A DNA stretch of 64,000 bases from Streptomyces roseifaciens (lineage in GTDB: Bacteria; Actinomycetota; Actinomycetes; Streptomycetales; Streptomycetaceae), in the NCBI RefSeq assembly GCF_001445655.1, contig NZ_LNBE01000004.1, forward strand, positions 2,170,001 to 2,234,000, read 5' to 3'. The position numbers were made by a program, and so were the translations under genes. Of the stretch, positions 26,019 through 34,823 are shown piece by piece (position 1 is the first letter of the stretch; each line of letters begins with the position of its first letter). Under the pieces are notes generated by a model. That model searched no databases. It was not told where the DNA came from and worked only from the letters and a program-made list of their open reading frames with translations.

Positions 26019-27479
26019 ATGTCCTCCCCGCTCTCCCCCCGGACCGCTTCCACCCCTCCCTCCGCCCCCGCCGACGTCATCGTCGTCGGCGCAGGTCCCA
26101 CCGGGCTGCTGCTCGCCGGGGATCTGGCCGCCGCCGGTGTGCGGGTGACGGTGGTGGAGAAGAGGGCGCGGGAGTCCAATCTCACGCGGGCGTTCGCCGT
26201 TCACGCGCGCACGCTGGAGGCCTTCGACGCGCGGGGGATCGCCGAGCCGCTGCTGGCCACCGGGCCCTTCCTCGACACCCTCCGGATCTTCGGGCGCGGG
26301 CGGATCGACCTCTCCCGGCTGCCCAGCCGGTTCCCCGGTGTGCTGATGACGCCGCAGTACGAGACGGAGCGGGTGCTGGAGGAGCGTGCGCTGAAGGCCG
26401 GGGCCGTGCTGCGGCGCGGGGCCGAGGTGCTCGGGCTGCGGCAGGACGCCGACGGTGTCGAGGTGGACGTCCGTACCGAGGGCGACGGCGCGGAGAGCGG
26501 AGCCTCCGAGACGCTGCGTGCCGCCTACGTCGTCGGGGCCGACGGCGTCCGCAGCGCCGTGCGCAAGGCGCTCGGGATGCCCTTCCCCGGGCGGTCCGTG
26601 CTGCGGTCCGTCATGCTCGCCGACGTACGGCTGGAGACCAAGCCCGACGGGCTGCCCGTCTTCAACAGCGGCCGCGACGGCTTCGCCTTCCTCGTGTCCT
26701 TCGGCGACGGCTACTACCGGGCCATCGCCTGGCGGCGCGGCTGCGAGCTGCCCTCCAGTGCCCCCGTCGAGCTCGACGAGCTCAAGGCCCTCACCCGCGC
26801 CGTCTTCGGCACCGACTTCGGCATGCACGACGCGCGCTGGACCTCGCGCTTCCACAGCGACGAGCGGCAGGTGCCGCGCTACCGCGAGGGCCGTGTCTTC
26901 CTCGCCGGCGACGCCGCCCACGTCCACTCGCCCGCCGGCGGGCTCGGCATGAACGCCGGGCTCCAGGACGCCGCCAACCTCGGCTGGAAGCTCGCCGCCG
27001 TCCTCAAGGGCACGGCCCCCGACTCCCTGCTCGACAGCTACCACGACGAACGCCACCCCGTCGGCAAGCTGGTGCTGCGCCTGAGCGGCACCCTCGTGCG
27101 GTCCGTACTGCTCGCCTCGCCCGTCGCCCGCGGGCTGCGCGACGCCGTCGCCCTGGCCGCGGCAGCCGTGCCCTTCGCCACCGACCGGGGCGCGCTCATG
27201 ATCTCCGGCATCGGCATCGGCTACCCCGCGCCGCCCGGCTCCCACCCGCTGACCGGGCACCGCGCCCCGGACCTGCCCCTCGCGGAGCACCCGGGCGAGC
27301 CCTCCCGCCTGTACGAGGCGCTGCGCGCCGGGACGTACGTCCGCGTCCTGCCGCGCGGCGGGGGCGCACCGCCCCACGACAAGGCGGACGTCACCACGGT
27401 CACCCGTGCCGACGCCCGCCCCACGACGCTCCTCGTCCGGCCCGACGGGTACGTGGCCGAGGCCGCCGACCACGGCTGA
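26019..27479 (+). CDS. FAD-dependent aromatic monooxygenase
   Basis: A 486-residue class A flavin monooxygenase. The dinucleotide fold is in DVIVVGAGPTGLLLAGDLAA, the DG motif in YVVGADGVRSAVRKAL, and the GD motif in RVFLAGDAAHVHSPAGGLGMN. A C-terminal thioredoxin-like region is present but short. It belongs with PHBH-type hydroxylases acting on phenols, polyketides or antibiotics such as rifampicin. It stands alone, with an operator-like inverted repeat upstream, which suits an inducible detoxifying enzyme. The ATG follows a GAGGAGCC site. Confidence 0.9.
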   Translation: MSSPLSPRTASTPPSAPADVIVVGAGPTGLLLAGDLAAAGVRVTVVEKRARESNLTRAFAVHARTLEAFDARGIAEPLLATGPFLDTLRIFGRGRIDLSRLPSRFPGVLMTPQYETERVLEERALKAGAVLRRGAEVLGLRQDADGVEVDVRTEGDGAESGASETLRAAYVVGADGVRSAVRKALGMPFPGRSVLRSVMLADVRLETKPDGLPVFNSGRDGFAFLVSFGDGYYRAIAWRRGCELPSSAPVELDELKALTRAVFGTDFGMHDARWTSRFHSDERQVPRYREGRVFLAGDAAHVHSPAGGLGMNAGLQDAANLGWKLAAVLKGTAPDSLLDSYHDERHPVGKLVLRLSGTLVRSVLLASPVARGLRDAVALAAAAVPFATDRGALMISGIGIGYPAPPGSHPLTGHRAPDLPLAEHPGEPSRLYEALRAGTYVRVLPRGGGAPPHDKADVTTVTRADARPTTLLVRPDGYVAEAADHG

Positions 27480-27506
27480 CCCCGCTCGCGCCCGCCGCCG
27501 CGTGCC

Positions 27507-28181
27507 TCACCTGCGGCGGGCGTCCGCCGCATCCCGCCCGCACGCGTACGCCAGGGCGCTCACCAGCTCCTCCGCGTCCGGCAGCCAGCGGTTGGCGGCC
27601 GTGGGCTGGCGCGCCCACTGCACCGAACCGCGCGTGCCGATGCGGGTGGGCGGCGCGACCACGTAGTCGCCCTCGCCGCGGGCGATGAGGTCCAGGGACG
27701 TGGGGTGCCAGCCCAGCTTCCGGGCGAGGTCCGCGACCTTCAGCGCGCCGCCGGGCAGGACGAAGAACTGCATCCGGCGGAACGGCGTGCACATGACCGG
27801 CCCCAGCTGGATGTCCATCCGCTCCATCCGGGCCAGCGCCAGGCAGCCCGCGGTCTCCGGGACGTCCAGCGCGTCGAACGTGCGGCCCGTCGGCAGCAGG
27901 ACCGAAGCGGCGGGCTGCTTCTGCCACATGCGGCGGACGGCGACCGCGCTGCCGGTGGCCTGGGTCGCCCAGTCCGGGCGGTCCGGGTGCGCACCGGGGG
28001 CGGGGCAGCCGGGATCACCGCACGAGCAGTGCTCCCGCCCCTCCTCCACCTGCAGCCACGTGCCGCCGAATACGTCCCAGTGCCGCTCCTCCGCATACCT
28101 CACAGCGGCGTCCAGCAGTTGCTCGCTGCGCTGTTGGGGGATGTGCGGGGCTCCTACTGCGATGGTCTCTTCCACGCCCAT
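27507..28181 (-). CDS. Short bifunctional DNA primase/polymerase-like protein
   Basis: A 224-residue protein resembling the Prim-Pol N-terminal-domain family seen as stand-alone genes in Streptomyces. Features are LLDAAVRYAEERHWDVFGGT, a cysteine cluster HCSCGDPGCPAPGAHPDRPD that could bind zinc, and GEGDYVVAPPTRIG near the end. A helicase or primase partner is absent. The ATG at 28181 has GAGGGGAG at the right distance; an ATG at 28199 would add six residues. It is divergent from an HTH regulator. Catalytic competence is doubtful because the usual metal-binding acidic pair is not obvious. Confidence 0.75.
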   Translation of the reverse strand: MGVEETIAVGAPHIPQQRSEQLLDAAVRYAEERHWDVFGGTWLQVEEGREHCSCGDPGCPAPGAHPDRPDWATQATGSAVAVRRMWQKQPAASVLLPTGRTFDALDVPETAGCLALARMERMDIQLGPVMCTPFRRMQFFVLPGGALKVADLARKLGWHPTSLDLIARGEGDYVVAPPTRIGTRGSVQWARQPTAANRWLPDAEELVSALAYACGRDAADARRR

Positions 28182-28504
28182 CACAACTCCCCTCGTCACG
28201 AGGGGTTACGGCTCAGGCTCACGCTTGTGGGCGGTGCCAGGACATGCACGTGGGGCGCACGGATGCATGTACGGGGGCGCAGACGCGGGTTGGCCGCCGA
28301 GGGTGGGTAGCCACCTCTGCGGCGACAGGGCGAGACCGTCATTGTCTGGCCAATGCCGCCTTTGCTGTCATTACCGTTAAGTCCGCATTCTCCGGACATT
28401 CAGGGGGCAAAGATCACAGGGGAAGACGCAGTCAGCTGTCTCAGCTTCTCCGCACGCCGCGGCGGACCGCGCCGCGAACGCTTAGCAGTTTCAGGGGGTA
28501 CAGC
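28182..28504. other. Divergent promoter region, primase-like/HTH genes
   Basis: About 320 bp with an AT-richer stretch at 28340-28425 (CTGTCATTACCGTTAAGTCC; GGGGCAAAGATCACAGGGG) that probably holds the promoter of the rightward regulator. No ORF of note. Confidence 0.4.
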
Positions 28505-29896
28505 ATGGCCGCACGGCCACTCGTGGCGCGGCAGCCGAACGAACGGCTGCAGGCGCTCATTCAGGAAGCCGCCTGTTCCAACGCCGGCCTCGCCCGGCGC
28601 GTCAATATGTGCGGCGCCGAGCACGGGCTCGACCTGCGCTACGACAAGACTTCCGTAGCGCGCTGGCTGCGCGGCCAGCAGCCGCGCGGGCGGGCCCCCG
28701 CCATCATCGCCGAGGCGCTGGGCCGCAAGCTCGGACGCACCGTCACCATCGACGAGATCGGCATGGCGAACGGCAAGAACCTCGCCTCCGGCGTCGGCCT
28801 GCAGTTCTCGCCCACCGTGCTCGGCGCGATCGAGCAGGTGTGTGAGCTGTGGCGGAGCGACGTCGGCCGGCGGGACTTCCTCAGCGGGACGTCCGTCGCC
28901 TCCTCCGCGCTCGTCGAGCCGAGCCGCGACTGGCTCATCACCGGCGCCGACCCCCAGGTCGCCCGCAACGCCGGGGCGCGCGTGGGGCCGTCCGACGTCG
29001 ACGCCGTGCGCGCCACCACGGAAGCCCTGGTCGAACTCGACCACCGGTACGGCAGCGGGCACGTAAGGCCCGTCGTCGTGCACTACCTCAACAGCGTCGT
29101 CTCCGGGCTGCTCGCAGGCTCCTACCGCGAGTCCGTGGGGCGCGAACTGTTCGCCGCGGTCGCCCGGTTGACCGAGCTCGCGGGCTACATGGCCGTCGAC
29201 ACCGGCCAGCCGGGCCTCGCCCAGCGGTACTACATCCAGGCGCTGCGCCTCGCCCAGGCTGCGGGGGACCGTGGGTACGGGGGGTACGTCCTGGCCGCCA
29301 GCATGAGTCACCTGGCGGCTTCGTTGGGGAACCCAAGGGAGATCGCCCAGTTGGCGAAAGCAGCACAGGAAGGGGCACGGGGGCACGTGACGCCGCGGGC
29401 CGAGGCCATGTTCTACGCGGCCGAGGCGCGCGGGCACGCCCTGCTCGGCGACGCACGGTCGTGCCAGGGCGTCGCGGCCAAGGCCATGGCCAAGCTCGAA
29501 CAGGCCGGGGACCCCTCGCCGGACTCCGGCGACGACCCCTCCTGGATCCGGCACTTCGACCACGCCTACCTGGCCGACGAACTGGCCCACTGCCACCGGG
29601 ACCTCGGGCAGGCCGAACAGGCCCGGCGGCACGCGGAGGACGCCATCGCCGGGCACGCGGAGGGGCGGGTGCGCAGGCGCGCCATCGGAATGCTGCTGCT
29701 GGCCACGGCGCAGGTCCAGCAGCGGGACGTCGACGAGGCGTGTGCCACCGGGGTGCGGGCACTGGACCTGCTGGGCACGCTGAGGTCGAACCGGGGCGCG
29801 GAGTACCTGGACGACTTCCAGCAGCGCCTCGCGCCCTACCGGGAGGAGCCGGTGGTACGGGAATTCGGGTCCCGGCTGGAGGTGCAGGCGGCGTAG
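28505..29896 (+). CDS. HTH regulator with TPR-like C-terminal region
   Basis: A 463-residue protein. The N terminus (NERLQALIQEAACSNAGLAR, then DKTSVARWLRGQQPRGRAPA) is a helix-turn-helix of the type used by streptomycete developmental regulators. The rest is all-helical with TPR-like repeats (for example QPGLAQRYYIQALRLAQAAG, LGQAEQARRHAEDAIAGHAE). It probably senses a peptide or protein partner. The ATG follows CAGGGGGTACAGC. The very conserved-looking N terminus suggests a core streptomycete regulator, but its targets are unknown. Confidence 0.82.
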   Translation: MAARPLVARQPNERLQALIQEAACSNAGLARRVNMCGAEHGLDLRYDKTSVARWLRGQQPRGRAPAIIAEALGRKLGRTVTIDEIGMANGKNLASGVGLQFSPTVLGAIEQVCELWRSDVGRRDFLSGTSVASSALVEPSRDWLITGADPQVARNAGARVGPSDVDAVRATTEALVELDHRYGSGHVRPVVVHYLNSVVSGLLAGSYRESVGRELFAAVARLTELAGYMAVDTGQPGLAQRYYIQALRLAQAAGDRGYGGYVLAASMSHLAASLGNPREIAQLAKAAQEGARGHVTPRAEAMFYAAEARGHALLGDARSCQGVAAKAMAKLEQAGDPSPDSGDDPSWIRHFDHAYLADELAHCHRDLGQAEQARRHAEDAIAGHAEGRVRRRAIGMLLLATAQVQQRDVDEACATGVRALDLLGTLRSNRGAEYLDDFQQRLAPYREEPVVREFGSRLEVQAA

Positions 29897-29914
29897 GGGG
29901 ATCGCCGGAAGCGT

Positions 29915-29944
29915 CGCCCCCTGCCCCTTACCGGGCAGGGGGCG
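29915..29944 (+). terminator. Terminator after the HTH regulator
   Basis: CGCCCCCTGCCC (29915-29926) pairs with GGGCAGGGGGCG (29933-29944), a perfect 12-bp stem with a six-base loop, 19 bp after the stop codon. Confidence 0.75.
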
Positions 29945-30023
29945 GCCGCATGGCCCTGCCGTGCGGCGACCCGGTAGCGTGGCCGCGCTATCGATAAGTT
30001 GCCGTACAGCTTGAGGAGTCCCG

Positions 30024-31817
30024 GTGACGCAGAGCGGACAGGGCAACGCGCCTCAGCCGGCCCCCGGCCGGCCCTGGGGCGAGCCGTGGGGGCCGGACGC
30101 GCAGCGCGCCCCCCTGCCGCCCGAGATGCCGCCGGGCACGCCTCCGCGCCCCGGTGACTCCGAGGCCACGCAGTACCTGCCGCCTGTCCTGGGCACCGGG
30201 CCCGCCCCCGCCACCCCCGACTCCGCTTCCGAGGCCACCCAGTACTTGCCGCCGGTCGCCTCCGGGCCGCTTCCCGGGGCGCCGCAGCCGCCTGCTCCGT
30301 ACGCGCAGGGTGGCGCCGGCCAGGGTGGCGCCGCGCAGGGCGGTGCCCAGGCGGGTGCTTCCGGTGGCGCTCCGGGCGGCGCGCCGAGTGCGTCGGCCGT
30401 CCCGGGCGGCGGACCCTCCGCGGACCCCGCGACCCAGTACTTGCCGCCGCTTCCCGACTCGGCCGCGGCGGCCACGCAGTACCTGCCGCCGGTCGGAGGA
30501 AACGCTTCCTCGGACGGGGCCTCCGCCGCCACCCAGTACCTTCCGCCCGTGCCGGGGGCTGCGCCCTCCGGTGGGGACGCGGCTGCCGCGACGACCCAGT
30601 ACTTGCCGCCGGTCGGCGGAGGCGCGCCCTCCGGCGGGGATGCGGCCACGCAGTACCTGCCGCCGGTCAGCGGCGGCGCGCTCGCGGGCGGGGACTCCGC
30701 CGCGGCGACCCAGTACCTTCCGCCCGTGCCGGGAGCTGCGCCCTCCGGTGGGGACGCGGCTGCGGCAGCGACCCAGTACTTGCCGCCGGTCGGCGGAAAC
30801 GCGTCCTCCGGCGGCGGCCCCGCCGCGGGCGCCGCGTACCCGCCGCCCGCCCCCGGACCCGCGTCGTCCGCCGGTGAAGCGACTCAGCTGCTTCCCCCGC
30901 AGACCGGCAGCCCCTTCCCGCCGCCCGGCGCCCCCGCCCCCCGGCCGCCCCTCGGGGGCATGGCCGCGCAGGGGGAGCGGCCGCCGCCCTCGGAGTTCGA
31001 CGGGCTGTTCCGTGCCTCCGCAGACGCCGCTGCCAGTACCGCCGCCCGGCAGGCCGGCCGCGAGCCCGCGGCGGCCGCGCACATACCCCCGCCGCGCGGC
31101 CCGCACGCGGCTCCCCGGCAGCCCGCCCCGGCCCCCTCCTCTCCGCCCTCCCGGCGGAAGCTGCCCACCGCAGCCATCGTCGGCATCGTCGTCGCCGGCT
31201 GTGCCGCCGCCGGGCTCGCCGCCGGTGCGCTGCTCAGCGGCGGGGACGAGAAGAAGAGCGACCCCCCGCAGAACGCCGCGGTCAGCTCCGCGGCGCCCAG
31301 CAGCAGCGCGCCGGAGGACGACGGCGGGAAGAAGAAGGAGCCGTCCGCCGACCCCGCGGACCCGGCCGTCGCCCAGGCCAAGGCCCTGGACGCACTGCTG
31401 AAGGACAGCAACAACAGCCGCGACGCCGTCATCAAGGCCGTCGACTCCACCCGTAACTGCAAGGACCTGGGCAAGTCCGCCTCCGACCTGCGCGACGCCG
31501 CCAAGCAGCGCGACAGCCTGGTGACCCGCCTCCAGAAGACGACGATCGACAAGCTCCCCAACAGCGCGCAGCTCGCGGCGCAGCTGACCAAGGCCTGGAA
31601 GTCCTCCGCGTCCGCGGACACCCACTACGCGGCGTGGGCGGACCAGGTGGGCGGCAAGCACGGGTGCGTCAAGGGCCACGCCCGCCCGTCCGGCGAGAGC
31701 GCCGCGGGCGACCGCGCCAGCGGTGAGGCGACCGCCGCCAAGAAGGCGGCCGCGGAGCTGTGGAACCCGATCGCCAAGAAGTACGGACTGTCGCAGCACT
31801 CCTGGGCGCAGCTGTAG
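30024..31817 (+). CDS. Repeat-containing single-span membrane protein (TQYLPP repeats)
   Basis: A 597-residue protein. Residues 1-300 are Pro/Gly/Ala-rich and disordered, with nine TQYLPP motifs and a tenth variant TQLLPP, spaced roughly 18-35 residues apart. A Pro-rich stretch follows, then one membrane helix (AAIVGIVVAGCAAAGLAAGA, near residue 390), then a 180-residue domain with a Cys pair (STRNCKDLG; GKHGCVKGH). The repeats are probably cytoplasmic and the final domain external. Each motif presents a threonine in the same context, which suggests phospho-threonine docking, but that is inference. The GTG start follows GAGGAGTCCCG. No enzyme domain was found. Confidence 0.78.
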   Translation: MTQSGQGNAPQPAPGRPWGEPWGPDAQRAPLPPEMPPGTPPRPGDSEATQYLPPVLGTGPAPATPDSASEATQYLPPVASGPLPGAPQPPAPYAQGGAGQGGAAQGGAQAGASGGAPGGAPSASAVPGGGPSADPATQYLPPLPDSAAAATQYLPPVGGNASSDGASAATQYLPPVPGAAPSGGDAAAATTQYLPPVGGGAPSGGDAATQYLPPVSGGALAGGDSAAATQYLPPVPGAAPSGGDAAAAATQYLPPVGGNASSGGGPAAGAAYPPPAPGPASSAGEATQLLPPQTGSPFPPPGAPAPRPPLGGMAAQGERPPPSEFDGLFRASADAAASTAARQAGREPAAAAHIPPPRGPHAAPRQPAPAPSSPPSRRKLPTAAIVGIVVAGCAAAGLAAGALLSGGDEKKSDPPQNAAVSSAAPSSSAPEDDGGKKKEPSADPADPAVAQAKALDALLKDSNNSRDAVIKAVDSTRNCKDLGKSASDLRDAAKQRDSLVTRLQKTTIDKLPNSAQLAAQLTKAWKSSASADTHYAAWADQVGGKHGCVKGHARPSGESAAGDRASGEATAAKKAAAELWNPIAKKYGLSQHSWAQL

Positions 31818-31860
31818 CTGTAGCAGCAGCTGTGGCTGTAGCCGTAGCCGTGGCTGCAGC
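31811..31860. repeat. Hexanucleotide repeat across a stop codon
   Basis: About eight degenerate copies of GCTGTA run from the last codons of the TQYLPP gene (TAG at 31815-31817) into the intergenic region. Confidence 0.8.
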
Positions 31861-31972
31861 GGTCGCGGCGCCCGGCGGCGACTGCAGATGATCACGGCGA
31901 TCGCAGCGGTCGCGGGCGCGGATCCCGGGGGCCGGAGCGGGCCGCCCGGGTGGGAACGTACGATCGATTGCT

Positions 31973-32467
31973 ATGCAGGGTTCGGAGAAGTCTTCCCGCC
32001 GCGGCCGCCGCTCGACCACCATGGACGGCATGCCGCTCAATGACATGCCGTGGTGGCGCTGGCGTGCGCATGTGCGCTCGGCGCTGCACATGCTCTCGGA
32101 CCCCGACTTCCAGCGCGAGCGCTGGCTCGCGGGCGACGCGGGATTCGGGGACGTGACCGACGCCGTCTACCGGCTGGTCGAGGACACCTGGCTGGACAAC
32201 TGGTCGGCCGAGAAATACATCGGGACGATCTTCCGGGACTCGGGCGAGGCCGCGCTCGTCGACCTGGCCGTGCTGCGGGTCCTGCGGATCATGCACCAGG
32301 TCGGGCCCGACGCGCCCGTCTCGGCGTACCTGGAGCACCACGGCTGGCCCGAGGCCGTACAGGCCGCGCGGGAGGCGCACGTACGGCTGGCGCTGAACGA
32401 CGGGGACGAGCCGGAGGTGCCGCCGCGCCCGCTGGACGTGCTGGACCGGCTCACACAGGCGCGCTGA
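31973..32467 (+). CDS. Conserved hypothetical protein, 164 residues
   Basis: A soluble alpha-helical protein with many aromatic and charged residues (NDMPWWRWRAHVRSALHMLS; DTWLDNWSAEKYIGTIFRDS; AVLRVLRIMHQVGPDAPVSA). Composition and codon use are those of a real gene and it looks conserved, but no domain was recognised. The ATG at 31973 lacks a ribosome binding site; TACGAT ends about eight bases before it, which fits a leaderless transcript. An internal ATG at 32021 is an alternative start. purU begins 70 bp downstream. Confidence 0.75.
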   Translation: MQGSEKSSRRGRRSTTMDGMPLNDMPWWRWRAHVRSALHMLSDPDFQRERWLAGDAGFGDVTDAVYRLVEDTWLDNWSAEKYIGTIFRDSGEAALVDLAVLRVLRIMHQVGPDAPVSAYLEHHGWPEAVQAAREAHVRLALNDGDEPEVPPRPLDVLDRLTQAR

Positions 32468-32537
32468 GCCGCGCCACCGGGCGCCGCGGGGTCCGGGCGG
32501 TCCGGCGGGCCCCGCGGGTGTGCGAGGCTATTGGGCT

Positions 32538-33431
32538 ATGAACGCCTCCCAGTCCCCTGCCGCCGAAGGGGCCCCAGCGCAGCCCGAGCAGTACGTCCTC
32601 ACCCTCTCCTGCCCCGACAAGCAGGGCATCGTCCACGCGGTGTCCAGCTATCTCTTCATGACCGGGTGCAACATCGAGGACAGCCAGCAGTTCGGTGACC
32701 GCGACACCGGGCTCTTCTTCATGCGCGTCCACTTCGGCGCGGAGGCGCCCGTCACCCTGGAGAAGCTGCGGGCCAGCTTCGCCGCCATCGGGGACTCGTT
32801 CCACATGGACTGGCAGATCCACCGGGCGGACGAGAAGATGCGCATCGTCCTGATGGTGTCCAAGTTCGGCCACTGCCTGAACGACCTGCTCTTCCGCTCC
32901 CGGATCGGCGCCCTGCCGGTGGAGATCGCCGCCGTGGTCTCCAACCACACCGACTTCGCCGAGCTCGTCGGCTCCTACGGCGTCCCCTTCCACCACATTC
33001 CGGTCACGAAGGACAACAAGCCGGAGGCGGAGGCGAAGCTCCTGGAGCTCGTCCAGGCGGAGAACGTCGAGCTGGTCGTCCTCGCCCGCTACATGCAGGT
33101 GCTCTCCGACGACCTCTGCAAGGTCCTCTCCGGCAAGATCATCAACATTCACCACTCCTTCCTGCCGAGCTTCAAGGGCGCGAGGCCGTACCACCAGGCG
33201 CACGCGCGCGGCGTGAAGCTGATCGGTGCCACCGCGCACTACGTGACCGCGGACCTCGACGAGGGCCCGATCATCGAGCAGGAGGTCGAGCGCGTCGGCC
33301 ACGAGGTCACCCCGGATCAGCTCGTCGCCATCGGCCGCGACGTCGAGTGCCAGGCGCTCGCCCGCGCGGTGAAGTGGCACAGCGAGCACCGGGTGCTCCT
33401 GAACGGGCGGCGGACGGTCGTCTTCGCGTAG
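32538..33431 (+). CDS. purU: Formyltetrahydrofolate deformylase
   Basis: A 297-residue protein with an N-terminal ACT domain (TLSCPDKQGIVHAVSSYLFM) and a C-terminal formyltransferase fold. The catalytic residues appear in IINIHHSFLPSFKGARPYHQ (His) and AHYVTADLDEGPIIEQE (Asp). It hydrolyses 10-formyl-THF to formate and THF, balancing one-carbon pools and supplying formate to PurT. The ATG at 32538 has only a weak GAGG upstream. A short repeat starts on its stop codon. Confidence 0.94.
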   Translation: MNASQSPAAEGAPAQPEQYVLTLSCPDKQGIVHAVSSYLFMTGCNIEDSQQFGDRDTGLFFMRVHFGAEAPVTLEKLRASFAAIGDSFHMDWQIHRADEKMRIVLMVSKFGHCLNDLLFRSRIGALPVEIAAVVSNHTDFAELVGSYGVPFHHIPVTKDNKPEAEAKLLELVQAENVELVVLARYMQVLSDDLCKVLSGKIINIHHSFLPSFKGARPYHQAHARGVKLIGATAHYVTADLDEGPIIEQEVERVGHEVTPDQLVAIGRDVECQALARAVKWHSEHRVLLNGRRTVVFA

Positions 33432-33462
33432 CACCGCAGCACCGCAGCACCGCAGCCCCGTA
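33431..33462. repeat. 8-bp tandem repeat starting at the purU stop codon
   Basis: GCACCGCA occurs three times in tandem from 33431 and continues as degenerate copies. The first base is the last base of the purU TAG. Confidence 0.8.
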
Positions 33463-33499
33463 GCACCCGCAGTCCTCGCAGTCCCCGCAGAACCTGCAG

Positions 33500-33542
33500 A
33501 ACGGCCTGTGGCCCGCATCCCCGATGCGGGCCACAGGCCGTT
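33500..33542. terminator. Strong bidirectional terminator
   Basis: A perfect 20-bp stem (33500-33519 with 33523-33542) and a three-base loop contain CCTGTGGCCCGCATC. It lies between the convergent purU and anti-sigma genes. Confidence 0.88.
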
Positions 33543-33587
33543 CCGGCGTCTCTGCGTCTCCCGCAGCTCTTACGGCTCCTGCAGCTC

Positions 33588-34823
33588 CTACATGCGCGAC
33601 AGCGAAGCCGTCGCGTACAAGGCGTCCAGGATGGCCTCACGATCCCCCGTGTGGCCCGCTGCGGCCTCCTCCGGATGGACGTGGCCCGCCGCCAGGCGGC
33701 AGAACTCCAGGGTGTCCAGGGCCACGTGGGCGACCTCGTCCTCCGGGGCGGCCCCGGCCGCGGGGGAGTCGAGGGGGAGGTACCAGTGGCCGCCGCCGCT
33801 GCCTTCGACCTCCAGGTGCAGCGTGCGGCCCGGGGCGCCCGCCGCGGTCAGGGCGCGCGGCGGCGGGGCGAGGCCGGCGCGGCGGCGGTCGGCGATGGCC
33901 GTAGGGAGCATGCGGGCGGTCAGGTCGACCAGGTCGTGGAGGTGGCCGGGCGAGGGCGGGCGGTAGGGGTAGTCGACGGCTTCGGCGATGTCCTCCGCGT
34001 GGATCCAGCACTCGAAGGCCCGGTCGAGGAACGCATCGCGCAGGGGGAGGGCGAACTGTCCGTACGGGACGGGCAGTTCCGCGGCGCCGCCGTCGGCGAA
34101 CGACGCGCTCCGTATCAGTGCGTGCCCCTGCCGCCGCCACTCCGTGCGCACCGCGCCGGGCGGGCCCTCGGCGGCCTCCGGCTCCCCCTCCGGCGGCTCC
34201 GGGAGGCCCAGGGTCGCGGCGACGGACCCGTCGGAGGCCGTGAGGTGGGCGATGACCGCGGCGACCGTCATGTCGCGCTCCACGGCCCGGGAGCCGTCGA
34301 ACCACTGGAGCCGTACCTGCGCCTGCCACTCCGCCTCGCCGAAGTCGCGCAGGAGGGCGTCGAGCCGGGCGGTCTCCGCGTCGTAGGGGGCGACCCAGGA
34401 GGGCAGGGGGACGCGGGCCGGGCGGCGGCCCAGGCAGGAGGCGAGCACGCGGGAGCGCAGCCGCGGGTCGAGGTCCAGATTGTCCTCCGGGTGCAGCAGG
34501 GCGACGGCTTCGCGCAGCCGTACGGCCTCGTCCGCGCAGGTGGCGCAGTCGGTCAGGTGCGCCTCGACGGCGGTGGTCTCCTCGGCGGAGCAGGCGGCGA
34601 GCGCCCAGGCGCCGAGGAGGGATTTGAGTACCTTGTGCGACATCGGGGCCGTCTCGGGAGCGATCGGAGCCGCCTCGGCAGCAGGGGCGGGGGCGGCTTC
34701 CGGCCACCGGGCGGTGTCCTCGGCGGCGGTCCGGGGCAGCGGTATGCGCGGCGGACGGGGCGGACCGGAAGCGCCGTTTCCGTCTTGACGGCCGGGCCCG
34801 CCCCGGCCGGGTGCCTCGCTCAC
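33588..34823 (-). CDS. Zinc-binding anti-sigma factor with maleylpyruvate isomerase-like region
   Basis: A 411-residue protein. After a disordered Pro/Ala-rich leader (about 60 residues), SLLGAWALAACSAEETTAVE leads into AHLTDCATCADEA, the His-x3-Cys-x2-Cys zinc motif of ZAS anti-sigma factors. The C-terminal 300 residues match the maleylpyruvate isomerase N-terminal/MDMPI-type domain (RDMTVAAVIAHLTASDGSVA; FECWIHAEDIAEAVDYPYRP). It should bind the ECF sigma factor encoded just upstream; GTGA overlap of the two genes and GGAGGG before the GTG support coupled synthesis. No membrane helix was seen, so it is a soluble anti-sigma. Confidence 0.85.
   Translation of the reverse strand: MSEAPGRGGPGRQDGNGASGPPRPPRIPLPRTAAEDTARWPEAAPAPAAEAAPIAPETAPMSHKVLKSLLGAWALAACSAEETTAVEAHLTDCATCADEAVRLREAVALLHPEDNLDLDPRLRSRVLASCLGRRPARVPLPSWVAPYDAETARLDALLRDFGEAEWQAQVRLQWFDGSRAVERDMTVAAVIAHLTASDGSVAATLGLPEPPEGEPEAAEGPPGAVRTEWRRQGHALIRSASFADGGAAELPVPYGQFALPLRDAFLDRAFECWIHAEDIAEAVDYPYRPPSPGHLHDLVDLTARMLPTAIADRRRAGLAPPPRALTAAGAPGRTLHLEVEGSGGGHWYLPLDSPAAGAAPEDEVAHVALDTLEFCRLAAGHVHPEEAAAGHTGDREAILDALYATASLSRM

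Noticed and set aside
30024..31817. Secondary-metabolite gene cluster
   Set aside because: No polyketide synthase, peptide synthetase or terpene synthase is present anywhere in the window.
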